A DNA stretch of 64,000 nt. Source: Pachyseris speciosa (taxonomy: Eukaryota; Cnidaria; Anthozoa; Scleractinia; Pachyseridae). The notes beneath the pieces were generated by a model. That model was not told the origin of the DNA, searched no databases, and saw only the letters and a list, made by a program, of their open reading frames with translations. The stretch lies in NCBI GenBank assembly GCA_016490735.1, contig JAEMWC010001436.1, positions 62,001 to 126,000 of the forward strand, in the 5' to 3' direction. The translations under genes and the position numbers were made by a program. Shown in pieces: positions 20,672 to 37,200 of the stretch; position 1 is the first letter of the stretch, and every line of letters begins with the position of its first letter.

Positions 20672-23600
20672 TGATTTAAGAGATCCCCAAAGCTGAAATC
20701 AAAGCCAATCTTTAAGCAAAAGATAGGAAAAGGGTAAAAAATCTTACCCCAACTAACCCCATCAAACCGTAACCGTTGGTCTTAACAAGGCCAAGAATTC
20801 CAAATCTGTACGAAAGCTTAGGGTTAGACAAAACTATTGGAATTCCCCATATTTAGGAGATCCCCAAAGCTGAATTCAAAGCCAGACTTTAACCAAAACA
20901 AACGCAAATGGTAAAAATCTTACCCAACTAACGGGAACCCTAACAAAACCAACTATTGCAAATCTGTAGGAAATCTAAGTCTTAGACAAAACTATTTGAA
21001 TTTCCCATATTTAGGAGATCCTCAAAGCTGAAATCAAAGCCAATCTTTAAACGAAAAATAGGCAAAGGGTAAAAATCTTACGCCAACTAACCGTAACCCT
21101 AACAAGACCAACTATCGCAAATCTGTTAAAAAGCTAACGGTTCGACAAAACTATTGGAATTCTCCATATTTAGGAGATCCCCAAAGCTGAAGTCAAAGCC
21201 AATCGTTAAACAAAACATCGGGAAAAAATAAAAAAATCTTACAACAACTGACAATAACCCTAAGAAGACCAAAAATTTCACATCTGTACGAAAGCTTAGG
21301 GTTAGGCAAAACTATTGGAATTCACCAAATTTAAGACATCCCAAAGGTGACATTAAAGCCAATCTTTCAGGAAAGGATACGTAAAAGGATAAAAAATCTT
21401 ACCCCAGCTAACCGTAACCCTCACAAGACCAACAATTAAAAATCTGTAGGAAAGCTAAGGGTTAGACAAAACTATTGGCATTCCCCATATATGGGAGTTC
21501 CCCAAAGCTAAAATCAAAGACCACCTTTAACCAAAAGATACGAAAAGAGTAAAAATCTTACTCCAACTAACCGTAACCCTAAAGAGAAAAACAATTGTAA
21601 ACGATTGGAATTCCCCATATGTACGAGATCCCCAAAGCTAAAATTAAAGGCTGACATAAAGCAAAACATACGCAAAGGGTCAAAAAAATTACCCCAACTA
21701 ACGGTAGCCCTCATCACGGCCAAAAACGCAAATTATTGGAAAAGCTTAGGGTTAGACAAAACTATTGGAATTCCCCATATGTAGGAGATCCCCAAAGCTG
21801 AATTTAAAGGCTGACATGAAGCAAAACATACGCAAAGGGTCAAAAACATTACCCCAACTAATGGTAGCCCTCATCACGGCCAAAAACGCAAATCATTGGA
21901 AAAGCATAGGGTTAGACAAAACTATTGGATTTCCCCATATGTAGGAGATCCCCAAAGCTAAAATTAAGGGCTCACATAAAGCAAAACATACGCAAAGGGT
22001 CAAAAACATTACCCCAACTAACTGTAGCCCTCATCACAGCCAAAAACGCAAATCATTGGAAAAGCTTAGCGTTAGACAAAACTATTGGAATTCCCCATAT
22101 GTAGGAGATCCTCAAAGCTAAAATTAAAGGCTCACATAAAGCAAAACATACGCAAAGGGTCAAAAACATTACCCCAAGTAACTGTAGCCCTCATCACAGC
22201 CAAAAACGCAAATCATTGGAAAAGCTTACGGTTAGACAAAACTATTGCAATTCCCCATATGTAGGAGATCCCCAAAGCTGAAATTAAGGGCTGACATGAA
22301 GCAAAACATACGCAAAGGGTCAAAAACATTACCCCAACTAACGGTAGCCCTCATAACAGCCAAAAACGCAAATCATTGGAAAAGCTTAGGGTTAGACAAA
22401 ACTATTGGAATTCCCCATATGTAAGAGATCCCCAAAGCTGAAATTAAAGGCTGACATAAAGCAAAACATACGCAAAGGCTCACAAACATTACCCCTACTA
22501 ACGGTAGCCCTCATCACGGCCCAAAACGCAAATCATTGGAAAAGCTTAGGGTTAGACAAAACTATTGGAATTCCCCATATGTAGGAGACCCCCAAAGCTA
22601 AAAGTAAAGGCTCACATGAAGCAAAACATACGCGAAGGGCCAAAAACATTACCCCAAATTACGGTAGCCCTCATCACAGGCAAAAACGCAAATCATTGGA
22701 AAACTTAGGGTTAGACAAAACTATTGGAATTCCCCATATGTACGAGATCCCTAAAGCAGAAATTAAAGGCTGACATGAAGCAAAACATACGCAAAGGGTC
22801 AAAAACATTACCCCAACTAACGGTAGCCCTCATCACAGTCAAAAACGCAAATAGTGGAAAAGCTTAGGGTTAGACAAAACTATTGGAATTCCCCATATGT
22901 AGGAGATCCCCAAAGCTAAAATTAAAGGCTGACATGAAGCAAAACATACCCAAAGGGTCAAAAACATTACCCCACTAACGGTAGCCCTCATCACGCCAAA
23001 AACGCAAATCATTGGAAAAGCTTAGGGTTAGACAAAACTATTGGAATTCCCCATATGTAAGGAGATCCCCCAAGCTGAAATTAAAGGCTGACATGAAGCA
23101 AAACATACGAAAGGGTCAAAAACATTACCCCAACTAACGGTAGCCCTCATCACAGCCAAAAACGCAAATCATTAGAAAAGCTTAGGGTTAGACAAAACTA
23201 TTGGAATTCACCATATGTAGGAGATCCCCAAAGCTGAAATTAAAGGCTGACATGAAGCAAAACATACGCAAAGGGTCAAAAACATTACCTCAACTAACGG
23301 TAGCCTTCATCACAGCCAAAAACGCAAATCATTGGAAAAGCTTAGGGTTAGACAAAACTATTGGAAATCCCCATATGTAAGAGATCCCCAAAGCTAAAAT
23401 TAAAGGCTCACATAAAGCAAAACATACGCAAAGGGTCAAAAACATTACCCCAACTAACGGTAGCCCTCATCACAGCCAAAAACGCAAATCATTGGAAAAG
23501 CTTAGGGTTAGACAAAACTATTGGAATTCCCCATATGTAAAAGACCCCCAAAGCTAAAATTAATGGCTGACATGAAGCAAAACATACGCAAAGGGTCAAA

Positions 23601-25201
23601 AACATTACCCCAACTAACGGTAGCCGTCATCACAGCCAAAAACGCAACTCATTGGAAAAGCTTAGGGTTAGACAAAACTATTTGGAATTCCCCATATGTA
23701 GGAGATCCCCAAAGGCGAAATTAAAGGCTGACATGCAGCAAAACATACGCAAAGGGTCAAAAACGTTATTCCAACTAACGGTAGCCCTCATCACAGCCAA
23801 AAACGCAAATCATTGGAAAAGCTTAGGGTTAGACAAAACTATTGGAATTCCCCATATGTAGGAGATCCCCACAGCTCAAATTAAAGGCTGACATGAAGCA
23901 AAACATACGCAAAGGGTCAAAAACATTACCCCAACTAACGGTAGTCCTCATCACAGCCAAAAACGCAAATCATTGGAAAAGCTTAGGGTTAGACAGAACT
24001 ATTGGAATTCCCCATATGTAGGAGATCCCTAAAGCTGAAATTAAAGGCTGACAAGAAGCAAAATATACGCAAAGGGTCAAAAAATTACCCCAACTAACGG
24101 TAGCCCTCATCACAGCCAAACACGCAAATCATTGGAAAAGCTTAGGGTTAGACAAAACTATTGGAATTCCCCATATGTAGGAGATCCCCAAAGCTGAAAT
24201 TAAAGGCTGACATGAAGCAAAACATACGCAAAGGGTCAAAAACATTACCCCAACTAACGGTAGCCCTCATCACAGCCAAAAACGCAAATCATTGGAAAAG
24301 CTTAGGGTTAGACAAAACTATTGGAATTCCCCATATGTAGGAGATCCCCAAAGCTGAAATTAAAGGCTGACATGAAGCAAAACATACGCAAAGGGTCAAA
24401 AACATTACCCCAACTAACGGTAGCCCTCATCACAGCCAAAAACGCAAATCATTGGAAAAGCTTAGGGTTAGACAAAACTATTGGAATTCCCCATATGTAG
24501 GAGATCCCCAAAGCTGAAATTAAAGGCTGACATGAAGCAAAACATACGCAAAGGGTCAAAAAATTACCCCAACTAACGGTAGCCCTCATCACAGCCAAAA
24601 ACGCAAATCATTGGAAAAGCTTAGGGTTAGACAAAACTATTGGAATTCCCCATATGTAGGAGATCCCCAAAGCTGAAATTAAAGGCTGACATGAAGCAAA
24701 ACATACGCAAAGGGTCAAAAACATTACCCCAACTAACGGTAGCCCTCATCACAGCCAAAAACGCAAATCATTGGAAAAGCTTAGGGTTAGACAAAACTAT
24801 TGGAATTCCCCATATGTAGGAGATCCCCAAAGCTGAAATTAAAGGCTGACATGAAGCAAAACATACGCAAAGGGTCAAAAACATTACCCCAACTAACGGT
24901 AGCCCTCATCACAGCCAAAAACGCAAATCATTGGAAAAGCTTAGGGTTAGACAAAACTATTGGAATTCCCCATATGTAGGAGATCCCCAAAGCTGAAATT
25001 AAAGGCTGACATGAAGCAAAACATACGCAAAGGGTCAAAAACATTACCCCAACTAACGGTAGCCCTCATCACAGCCAAAAACGCAAATCATTGGAAAAGC
25101 TTAGGGTTAGACAAAACTATTGGAATTCCCCATATGTAGGAGATCCCCAAAGCTGAAATTAAAGGCTGACATGAAGCAAAACATACGCAAAGGGTCAAAA
25201 A

Positions 25202-28200
25202 ATTACCCCAACTAACGGTAGCCCTCATCACAGCCAAAAACGCAAATCATTGGAAAAGCTTAGGGTTAGACAAAACTATTGGAATTCCCCATATGTAGGA
25301 GATCCCCAAAGCTGAAATTAAAGGCTGACATGAAGCAAAACATACGCAAAGGGTCAAAAACATTACCCCAACTAACGGTAGCCCTCATCACAGCCAAAAA
25401 CGCAAATCATTGGAAAAGCTTAGGGTTAGACAAAACTATTGGAATTCCCCATATGTAGGAGATCCCCAAAGCTGAAATTAAAGGCTGACATGAAGCAAAA
25501 CATACGCAAAGGGTCAAAAACATTACCCCAACTAACGGTAGCCCTCATCACAGCCAAAAACGCAAATCATTGGAAAAGCTTAGGGTTAGACAAAACTATT
25601 GGAATTCCCCATATGTAGGAGATCCCCAAAGCTGAAATTAAAGGCTGACATGAAGCAAAACATACGCAAAGGGTCAAAAACATTACCCCAACTAACGGTA
25701 GCCCTCATCACAGCCAAAAACGCAAATCATTGGAAAAGCTTAGGGTTAGACAAAACTATTGGAATTCCCCATATGTAGGAGATCCCCAAAGCTGAAATTA
25801 AAGGCTGACATGAAGCAAAACATACGCAAAGGGTCAAAAACATTACCCCAACTAACGGTAGCCCTCATCACAGCCAAAAACGCAAATCATTGGAAAAGCT
25901 TAGGGTTAGACAAAACTATTGGAATTCCCCATATGTAGGAGATCCCCAAAGCTGAAATTAAAGGCTGACATGAAGCAAAACATACGCAAAGGGTCAAAAA
26001 CATTACCCCAACTAACGGTAGCCCTCATCACAGCCAAAAACGCAAATCATTGGAAAAGCTTAGGGTTAGACAAAACTATTGGAATTCCCCATATGTAGGA
26101 GATCCCCAAAGCTGAAATTAAAGGCTGACATGAAGCAAAACATACGCAAAGGGTCAAAAACATTACCCCAACTAACGGTAGCCCTCATCACAGCCAAAAA
26201 CGCAAATCATTGGAAAAGCTTAGGGTTAGACAAAACTATTGGAATTCCCCATATGTAGGAGATCCCCAAAGCTGAAATTAAAGGCTGACATGAAGCAAAA
26301 CATACGCAAAGGGTCAAAAACATTACCCCAACTAACGGTAGCCCTCATCACAGCCAAAAACGCAAATCATTGGAAAAGCTTAGGGTTAGACAAAACTATT
26401 GGAATTCCCCATATGTAGGAGATCCCCAAAGCTGAAATTAAAGGCTGACATGAAGCAAAACATACGCAAAGGGTCAAAAACATTACCCCAACTAACGGTA
26501 GCCCTCATCACAGCCAAAAACGCAAATCATTGGAAAAGCTTAGGGTTAGACAAAACTATTGGAATTCCCCATATGTAGGAGATCCCCAAAGCTGAAATTA
26601 AAGGCTGACATGAAGCAAAACATACGCAAAGGGTCAAAAACATTACCCCAACTAACGGTAGCCCTCATCACAGCCAAAAACGCAAATCATTGGAAAAGCT
26701 TAGGGTTAGACAAAACTATTGGAATTCCCCATATGTAGGAGATCCCCAAAGCTGAAATTAAAGGCTGACATGAAGCAAAACATACGCAAAGGGTCAAAAA
26801 CATTACCCCAACTAACGGTAGCCCTCATCACAGCCAAAAACGCAAATCATTGGAAAAGCTTAGGGTTAGACAAAACTATTGGAATTCCCCATATGTAGGA
26901 GATCCCCAAAGCTGAAATTAAAGGCTGACATGAAGCAAAACATACGCAAAGGGTCAAAAACATTACCCCAACTAACGGTAGCCCTCATCACAGCCAAAAA
27001 CGCAAATCATTGGAAAAGCTTAGGGTTAGACAAAACTATTGGAATTCCCCATATGTAGGAGATCCCCAAAGCTGAAATTAAAGGCTGACATGAAGCAAAA
27101 CATACGCAAAGGGTCAAAAACATTACCCCAACTAACGGTAGCCCTCATCACAGCCAAAAACGCAAATCATTGGAAAAGCTTAGGGTTAGACAAAACTATT
27201 GGAATTCCCCATATGTAGGAGATCCCCAAAGCTGAAATTAAAGGCTGACATGAAGCAAAACATACGCAAAGGGTCAAAAACATTACCCCAACTAACGGTA
27301 GCCCTCATCACAGCCAAAAACGCAAATCATTGGAAAAGCTTAGGGTTAGACAAAACTATTGGAATTCCCCATATGTAGGAGATCCCCAAAGCTGAAATTA
27401 AAGGCTGACATGAAGCAAAACATACGCAAAGGGTCAAAAACATTACCCCAACTAACGGTAGCCCTCATCACAGCCAAAAACGCAAATCATTGGAAAAGCT
27501 TAGGGTTAGACAAAACTATTGGAATTCCCCATATGTAGGAGATCCCCAAAGCTGAAATTAAAGGCTGACATGAAGCAAAACATACGCAAAGGGTCAAAAA
27601 CATTACCCCAACTAACGGTAGCCCTCATCACAGCCAAAAACGCAAATCATTGGAAAAGCTTAGGGTTAGACAAAACTATTGGAATTCCCCATATGTAGGA
27701 GATCCCCAAAGCTGAAATTAAAGGCTGACATGAAGCAAAACATACGCAAAGGGTCAAAAACATTACCCCAACTAACGGTAGCCCTCATCACAGCCAAAAA
27801 CGCAAATCATTGGAAAAGCTTAGGGTTAGACAAAACTATTGGAATTCCCCATATGTAGGAGATCCCCAAAGCTGAAATTAAAGGCTGACATGAAGCAAAA
27901 CATACGCAAAGGGTCAAAAACATTACCCCAACTAACGGTAGCCCTCATCACAGCCAAAAACGCAAATCATTGGAAAAGCTTAGGGTTAGACAAAACTATT
28001 GGAATTCCCCATATGTAGGAGATCCCCAAAGCTGAAATTAAAGGCTGACATGAAGCAAAACATACGCAAAGGGTCAAAAACATTACCCCAACTAACGGTA
28101 GCCCTCATCACAGCCAAAAACGCAAATCATTGGAAAAGCTTAGGGTTAGACAAAACTATTGGAATTCCCCATATGTAGGAGATCCCCAAAGCTGAAATTA

Positions 28201-31200
28201 AAGGCTGACATGAAGCAAAACATACGCAAAGGGTCAAAAACATTACCCCAACTAACGGTAGCCCTCATCACAGCCAAAAACGCAAATCATTGGAAAAGCT
28301 TAGGGTTAGACAAAACTATTGGAATTCCCCATATGTAGGAGATCCCCAAAGCTGAAATTAAAGGCTGACATGAAGCAAAACATACGCAAAGGGTCAAAAA
28401 CATTACCCCAACTAACGGTAGCCCTCATCACAGCCAAAAACGCAAATCATTGGAAAAGCTTAGGGTTAGACAAAACTATTGGAATTCCCCATATGTAGGA
28501 GATCCCCAAAGCTGAAATTAAAGGCTGACATGAAGCAAAACATACGCAAAGGGTCAAAAACATTACCCCAACTAACGGTAGCCCTCATCACAGCCAAAAA
28601 CGCAAATCATTGGAAAAGCTTAGGGTTAGACAAAACTATTGGAATTCCCCATATGTAGGAGATCCCCAAAGCTGAAATTAAAGGCTGACATGAAGCAAAA
28701 CATACGCAAAGGGTCAAAAACATTACCCCAACTAACGGTAGCCCTCATCACAGCCAAAAACGCAAATCATTGGAAAAGCTTAGGGTTAGACAAAACTATT
28801 GGAATTCCCCATATGTAGGAGATCCCCAAAGCTGAAATTAAAGGCTGACATGAAGCAAAACATACGCAAAGGGTCAAAAACATTACCCCAACTAACGGTA
28901 GCCCTCATCACAGCCAAAAACGCAAATCATTGGAAAAGCTTAGGGTTAGACAAAACTATTGGAATTCCCCATATGTAGGAGATCCCCAAAGCTGAAATTA
29001 AAGGCTGACATGAAGCAAAACATACGCAAAGGGTCAAAAACATTACCCCAACTAACGGTAGCCCTCATCACAGCCAAAAACGCAAATCATTGGAAAAGCT
29101 TAGGGTTAGACAAAACTATTGGAATTCCCCATATGTAGGAGATCCCCAAAGCTGAAATTAAAGGCTGACATGAAGCAAAACATACGCAAAGGGTCAAAAA
29201 CATTACCCCAACTAACGGTAGCCCTCATCACAGCCAAAAACGCAAATCATTGGAAAAGCTTAGGGTTAGACAAAACTATTGGAATTCCCCATATGTAGGA
29301 GATCCCCAAAGCTGAAATTAAAGGCTGACATGAAGCAAAACATACGCAAAGGGTCAAAAACATTACCCCAACTAACGGTAGCCCTCATCACAGCCAAAAA
29401 CGCAAATCATTGGAAAAGCTTAGGGTTAGACAAAACTATTGGAATTCCCCATATGTAGGAGATCCCCAAAGCTGAAATTAAAGGCTGACATGAAGCAAAA
29501 CATACGCAAAGGGTCAAAAACATTACCCCAACTAACGGTAGCCCTCATCACAGCCAAAAACGCAAATCATTGGAAAAGCTTAGGGTTAGACAAAACTATT
29601 GGAATTCCCCATATGTAGGAGATCCCCAAAGCTGAAATTAAAGGCTGACATGAAGCAAAACATACGCAAAGGGTCAAAAACATTACCCCAACTAACGGTA
29701 GCCCTCATCACAGCCAAAAACGCAAATCATTGGAAAAGCTTAGGGTTAGACAAAACTATTGGAATTCCCCATATGTAGGAGATCCCCAAAGCTGAAATTA
29801 AAGGCTGACATGAAGCAAAACATACGCAAAGGGTCAAAAACATTACCCCAACTAACGGTAGCCCTCATCACAGCCAAAAACGCAAATCATTGGAAAAGCT
29901 TAGGGTTAGACAAAACTATTGGAATTCCCCATATGTAGGAGATCCCCAAAGCTGAAATTAAAGGCTGACATGAAGCAAAACATACGCAAAGGGTCAAAAA
30001 CATTACCCCAACTAACGGTAGCCCTCATCACAGCCAAAAACGCAAATCATTGGAAAAGCTTAGGGTTAGACAAAACTATTGGAATTCCCCATATGTAGGA
30101 GATCCCCAAAGCTGAAATTAAAGGCTGACATGAAGCAAAACATACGCAAAGGGTCAAAAACATTACCCCAACTAACGGTAGCCCTCATCACAGCCAAAAA
30201 CGCAAATCATTGGAAAAGCTTAGGGTTAGACAAAACTATTGGAATTCCCCATATGTAGGAGATCCCCAAAGCTGAAATTAAAGGCTGACATGAAGCAAAA
30301 CATACGCAAAGGGTCAAAAACATTACCCCAACTAACGGTAGCCCTCATCACAGCCAAAAACGCAAATCATTGGAAAAGCTTAGGGTTAGACAAAACTATT
30401 GGAATTCCCCATATGTAGGAGATCCCCAAAGCTGAAATTAAAGGCTGACATGAAGCAAAACATACGCAAAGGGTCAAAAACATTACCCCAACTAACGGTA
30501 GCCCTCATCACAGCCAAAAACGCAAATCATTGGAAAAGCTTAGGGTTAGACAAAACTATTGGAATTCCCCATATGTAGGAGATCCCCAAAGCTGAAATTA
30601 AAGGCTGACATGAAGCAAAACATACGCAAAGGGTCAAAAACATTACCCCAACTAACGGTAGCCCTCATCACAGCCAAAAACGCAAATCATTGGAAAAGCT
30701 TAGGGTTAGACAAAACTATTGGAATTCCCCATATGTAGGAGATCCCCAAAGCTGAAATTAAAGGCTGACATGAAGCAAAACATACGCAAAGGGTCAAAAA
30801 CATTACCCCAACTAACGGTAGCCCTCATCACAGCCAAAAACGCAAATCATTGGAAAAGCTTAGGGTTAGACAAAACTATTGGAATTCCCCATATGTAGGA
30901 GATCCCCAAAGCTGAAATTAAAGGCTGACATGAAGCAAAACATACGCAAAGGGTCAAAAACATTACCCCAACTAACGGTAGCCCTCATCACAGCCAAAAA
31001 CGCAAATCATTGGAAAAGCTTAGGGTTAGACAAAACTATTGGAATTCCCCATATGTAGGAGATCCCCAAAGCTGAAATTAAAGGCTGACATGAAGCAAAA
31101 CATACGCAAAGGGTCAAAAACATTACCCCAACTAACGGTAGCCCTCATCACAGCCAAAAACGCAAATCATTGGAAAAGCTTAGGGTTAGACAAAACTATT

Positions 31201-34200
31201 GGAATTCCCCATATGTAGGAGATCCCCAAAGCTGAAATTAAAGGCTGACATGAAGCAAAACATACGCAAAGGGTCAAAAACATTACCCCAACTAACGGTA
31301 GCCCTCATCACAGCCAAAAACGCAAATCATTGGAAAAGCTTAGGGTTAGACAAAACTATTGGAATTCCCCATATGTAGGAGATCCCCAAAGCTGAAATTA
31401 AAGGCTGACATGAAGCAAAACATACGCAAAGGGTCAAAAACATTACCCCAACTAACGGTAGCCCTCATCACAGCCAAAAACGCAAATCATTGGAAAAGCT
31501 TAGGGTTAGACAAAACTATTGGAATTCCCCATATGTAGGAGATCCCCAAAGCTGAAATTAAAGGCTGACATGAAGCAAAACATACGCAAAGGGTCAAAAA
31601 CATTACCCCAACTAACGGTAGCCCTCATCACAGCCAAAAACGCAAATCATTGGAAAAGCTTAGGGTTAGACAAAACTATTGGAATTCCCCATATGTAGGA
31701 GATCCCCAAAGCTGAAATTAAAGGCTGACATGAAGCAAAACATACGCAAAGGGTCAAAAACATTACCCCAACTAACGGTAGCCCTCATCACAGCCAAAAA
31801 CGCAAATCATTGGAAAAGCTTAGGGTTAGACAAAACTATTGGAATTCCCCATATGTAGGAGATCCCCAAAGCTGAAATTAAAGGCTGACATGAAGCAAAA
31901 CATACGCAAAGGGTCAAAAACATTACCCCAACTAACGGTAGCCCTCATCACAGCCAAAAACGCAAATCATTGGAAAAGCTTAGGGTTAGACAAAACTATT
32001 GGAATTCCCCATATGTAGGAGATCCCCAAAGCTGAAATTAAAGGCTGACATGAAGCAAAACATACGCAAAGGGTCAAAAACATTACCCCAACTAACGGTA
32101 GCCCTCATCACAGCCAAAAACGCAAATCATTGGAAAAGCTTAGGGTTAGACAAAACTATTGGAATTCCCCATATGTAGGAGATCCCCAAAGCTGAAATTA
32201 AAGGCTGACATGAAGCAAAACATACGCAAAGGGTCAAAAACATTACCCCAACTAACGGTAGCCCTCATCACAGCCAAAAACGCAAATCATTGGAAAAGCT
32301 TAGGGTTAGACAAAACTATTGGAATTCCCCATATGTAGGAGATCCCCAAAGCTGAAATTAAAGGCTGACATGAAGCAAAACATACGCAAAGGGTCAAAAA
32401 CATTACCCCAACTAACGGTAGCCCTCATCACAGCCAAAAACGCAAATCATTGGAAAAGCTTAGGGTTAGACAAAACTATTGGAATTCCCCATATGTAGGA
32501 GATCCCCAAAGCTGAAATTAAAGGCTGACATGAAGCAAAACATACGCAAAGGGTCAAAAACATTACCCCAACTAACGGTAGCCCTCATCACAGCCAAAAA
32601 CGCAAATCATTGGAAAAGCTTAGGGTTAGACAAAACTATTGGAATTCCCCATATGTAGGAGATCCCCAAAGCTGAAATTAAAGGCTGACATGAAGCAAAA
32701 CATACGCAAAGGGTCAAAAACATTACCCCAACTAACGGTAGCCCTCATCACAGCCAAAAACGCAAATCATTGGAAAAGCTTAGGGTTAGACAAAACTATT
32801 GGAATTCCCCATATGTAGGAGATCCCCAAAGCTGAAATTAAAGGCTGACATGAAGCAAAACATACGCAAAGGGTCAAAAACATTACCCCAACTAACGGTA
32901 GCCCTCATCACAGCCAAAAACGCAAATCATTGGAAAAGCTTAGGGTTAGACAAAACTATTGGAATTCCCCATATGTAGGAGATCCCCAAAGCTGAAATTA
33001 AAGGCTGACATGAAGCAAAACATACGCAAAGGGTCAAAAACATTACCCCAACTAACGGTAGCCCTCATCACAGCCAAAAACGCAAATCATTGGAAAAGCT
33101 TAGGGTTAGACAAAACTATTGGAATTCCCCATATGTAGGAGATCCCCAAAGCTGAAATTAAAGGCTGACATGAAGCAAAACATACGCAAAGGGTCAAAAA
33201 CATTACCCCAACTAACGGTAGCCCTCATCACAGCCAAAAACGCAAATCATTGGAAAAGCTTAGGGTTAGACAAAACTATTGGAATTCCCCATATGTAGGA
33301 GATCCCCAAAGCTGAAATTAAAGGCTGACATGAAGCAAAACATACGCAAAGGGTCAAAAACATTACCCCAACTAACGGTAGCCCTCATCACAGCCAAAAA
33401 CGCAAATCATTGGAAAAGCTTAGGGTTAGACAAAACTATTGGAATTCCCCATATGTAGGAGATCCCCAAAGCTGAAATTAAAGGCTGACATGAAGCAAAA
33501 CATACGCAAAGGGTCAAAAACATTACCCCAACTAACGGTAGCCCTCATCACAGCCAAAAACGCAAATCATTGGAAAAGCTTAGGGTTAGACAAAACTATT
33601 GGAATTCCCCATATGTAGGAGATCCCCAAAGCTGAAATTAAAGGCTGACATGAAGCAAAACATACGCAAAGGGTCAAAAACATTACCCCAACTAACGGTA
33701 GCCCTCATCACAGCCAAAAACGCAAATCATTGGAAAAGCTTAGGGTTAGACAAAACTATTGGAATTCCCCATATGTAGGAGATCCCCAAAGCTGAAATTA
33801 AAGGCTGACATGAAGCAAAACATACGCAAAGGGTCAAAAACATTACCCCAACTAACGGTAGCCCTCATCACAGCCAAAAACGCAAATCATTGGAAAAGCT
33901 TAGGGTTAGACAAAACTATTGGAATTCCCCATATGTAGGAGATCCCCAAAGCTGAAATTAAAGGCTGACATGAAGCAAAACATACGCAAAGGGTCAAAAA
34001 CATTACCCCAACTAACGGTAGCCCTCATCACAGCCAAAAACGCAAATCATTGGAAAAGCTTAGGGTTAGACAAAACTATTGGAATTCCCCATATGTAGGA
34101 GATCCCCAAAGCTGAAATTAAAGGCTGACATGAAGCAAAACATACGCAAAGGGTCAAAAACATTACCCCAACTAACGGTAGCCCTCATCACAGCCAAAAA

Positions 34201-37200
34201 CGCAAATCATTGGAAAAGCTTAGGGTTAGACAAAACTATTGGAATTCCCCATATGTAGGAGATCCCCAAAGCTGAAATTAAAGGCTGACATGAAGCAAAA
34301 CATACGCAAAGGGTCAAAAACATTACCCCAACTAACGGTAGCCCTCATCACAGCCAAAAACGCAAATCATTGGAAAAGCTTAGGGTTAGACAAAACTATT
34401 GGAATTCCCCATATGTAGGAGATCCCCAAAGCTGAAATTAAAGGCTGACATGAAGCAAAACATACGCAAAGGGTCAAAAACATTACCCCAACTAACGGTA
34501 GCCCTCATCACAGCCAAAAACGCAAATCATTGGAAAAGCTTAGGGTTAGACAAAACTATTGGAATTCCCCATATGTAGGAGATCCCCAAAGCTGAAATTA
34601 AAGGCTGACATGAAGCAAAACATACGCAAAGGGTCAAAAACATTACCCCAACTAACGGTAGCCCTCATCACAGCCAAAAACGCAAATCATTGGAAAAGCT
34701 TAGGGTTAGACAAAACTATTGGAATTCCCCATATGTAGGAGATCCCCAAAGCTGAAATTAAAGGCTGACATGAAGCAAAACATACGCAAAGGGTCAAAAA
34801 CATTACCCCAACTAACGGTAGCCCTCATCACAGCCAAAAACGCAAATCATTGGAAAAGCTTAGGGTTAGACAAAACTATTGGAATTCCCCATATGTAGGA
34901 GATCCCCAAAGCTGAAATTAAAGGCTGACATGAAGCAAAACATACGCAAAGGGTCAAAAACATTACCCCAACTAACGGTAGCCCTCATCACAGCCAAAAA
35001 CGCAAATCATTGGAAAAGCTTAGGGTTAGACAAAACTATTGGAATTCCCCATATGTAGGAGATCCCCAAAGCTGAAATTAAAGGCTGACATGAAGCAAAA
35101 CATACGCAAAGGGTCAAAAACATTACCCCAACTAACGGTAGCCCTCATCACAGCCAAAAACGCAAATCATTGGAAAAGCTTAGGGTTAGACAAAACTATT
35201 GGAATTCCCCATATGTAGGAGATCCCCAAAGCTGAAATTAAAGGCTGACATGAAGCAAAACATACGCAAAGGGTCAAAAACATTACCCCAACTAACGGTA
35301 GCCCTCATCACAGCCAAAAACGCAAATCATTGGAAAAGCTTAGGGTTAGACAAAACTATTGGAATTCCCCATATGTAGGAGATCCCCAAAGCTGAAATTA
35401 AAGGCTGACATGAAGCAAAACATACGCAAAGGGTCAAAAACATTACCCCAACTAACGGTAGCCCTCATCACAGCCAAAAACGCAAATCATTGGAAAAGCT
35501 TAGGGTTAGACAAAACTATTGGAATTCCCCATATGTAGGAGATCCCCAAAGCTGAAATTAAAGGCTGACATGAAGCAAAACATACGCAAAGGGTCAAAAA
35601 CATTACCCCAACTAACGGTAGCCCTCATCACAGCCAAAAACGCAAATCATTGGAAAAGCTTAGGGTTAGACAAAACTATTGGAATTCCCCATATGTAGGA
35701 GATCCCCAAAGCTGAAATTAAAGGCTGACATGAAGCAAAACATACGCAAAGGGTCAAAAACATTACCCCAACTAACGGTAGCCCTCATCACAGCCAAAAA
35801 CGCAAATCATTGGAAAAGCTTAGGGTTAGACAAAACTATTGGAATTCCCCATATGTAGGAGATCCCCAAAGCTGAAATTAAAGGCTGACATGAAGCAAAA
35901 CATACGCAAAGGGTCAAAAACATTACCCCAACTAACGGTAGCCCTCATCACAGCCAAAAACGCAAATCATTGGAAAAGCTTAGGGTTAGACAAAACTATT
36001 GGAATTCCCCATATGTAGGAGATCCCCAAAGCTGAAATTAAAGGCTGACATGAAGCAAAACATACGCAAAGGGTCAAAAACATTACCCCAACTAACGGTA
36101 GCCCTCATCACAGCCAAAAACGCAAATCATTGGAAAAGCTTAGGGTTAGACAAAACTATTGGAATTCCCCATATGTAGGAGATCCCCAAAGCTGAAATTA
36201 AAGGCTGACATGAAGCAAAACATACGCAAAGGGTCAAAAACATTACCCCAACTAACGGTAGCCCTCATCACAGCCAAAAACGCAAATCATTGGAAAAGCT
36301 TAGGGTTAGACAAAACTATTGGAATTCCCCATATGTAGGAGATCCCCAAAGCTGAAATTAAAGGCTGACATGAAGCAAAACATACGCAAAGGGTCAAAAA
36401 CATTACCCCAACTAACGGTAGCCCTCATCACAGCCAAAAACGCAAATCATTGGAAAAGCTTAGGGTTAGACAAAACTATTGGAATTCCCCATATGTAGGA
36501 GATCCCCAAAGCTGAAATTAAAGGCTGACATGAAGCAAAACATACGCAAAGGGTCAAAAACATTACCCCAACTAACGGTAGCCCTCATCACAGCCAAAAA
36601 CGCAAATCATTGGAAAAGCTTAGGGTTAGACAAAACTATTGGAATTCCCCATATGTAGGAGATCCCCAAAGCTGAAATTAAAGGCTGACATGAAGCAAAA
36701 CATACGCAAAGGGTCAAAAACATTACCCCAACTAACGGTAGCCCTCATCACAGCCAAAAACGCAAATCATTGGAAAAGCTTAGGGTTAGACAAAACTATT
36801 GGAATTCCCCATATGTAGGAGATCCCCAAAGCTGAAATTAAAGGCTGACATGAAGCAAAACATACGCAAAGGGTCAAAAACATTACCCCAACTAACGGTA
36901 GCCCTCATCACAGCCAAAAACGCAAATCATTGGAAAAGCTTAGGGTTAGACAAAACTATTGGAATTCCCCATATGTAGGAGATCCCCAAAGCTGAAATTA
37001 AAGGCTGACATGAAGCAAAACATACGCAAAGGGTCAAAAACATTACCCCAACTAACGGTAGCCCTCATCACAGCCAAAAACGCAAATCATTGGAAAAGCT
37101 TAGGGTTAGACAAAACTATTGGAATTCCCCATATGTAGGAGATCCCCAAAGCTGAAATTAAAGGCTGACATGAAGCAAAACATACGCAAAGGGTCAAAAA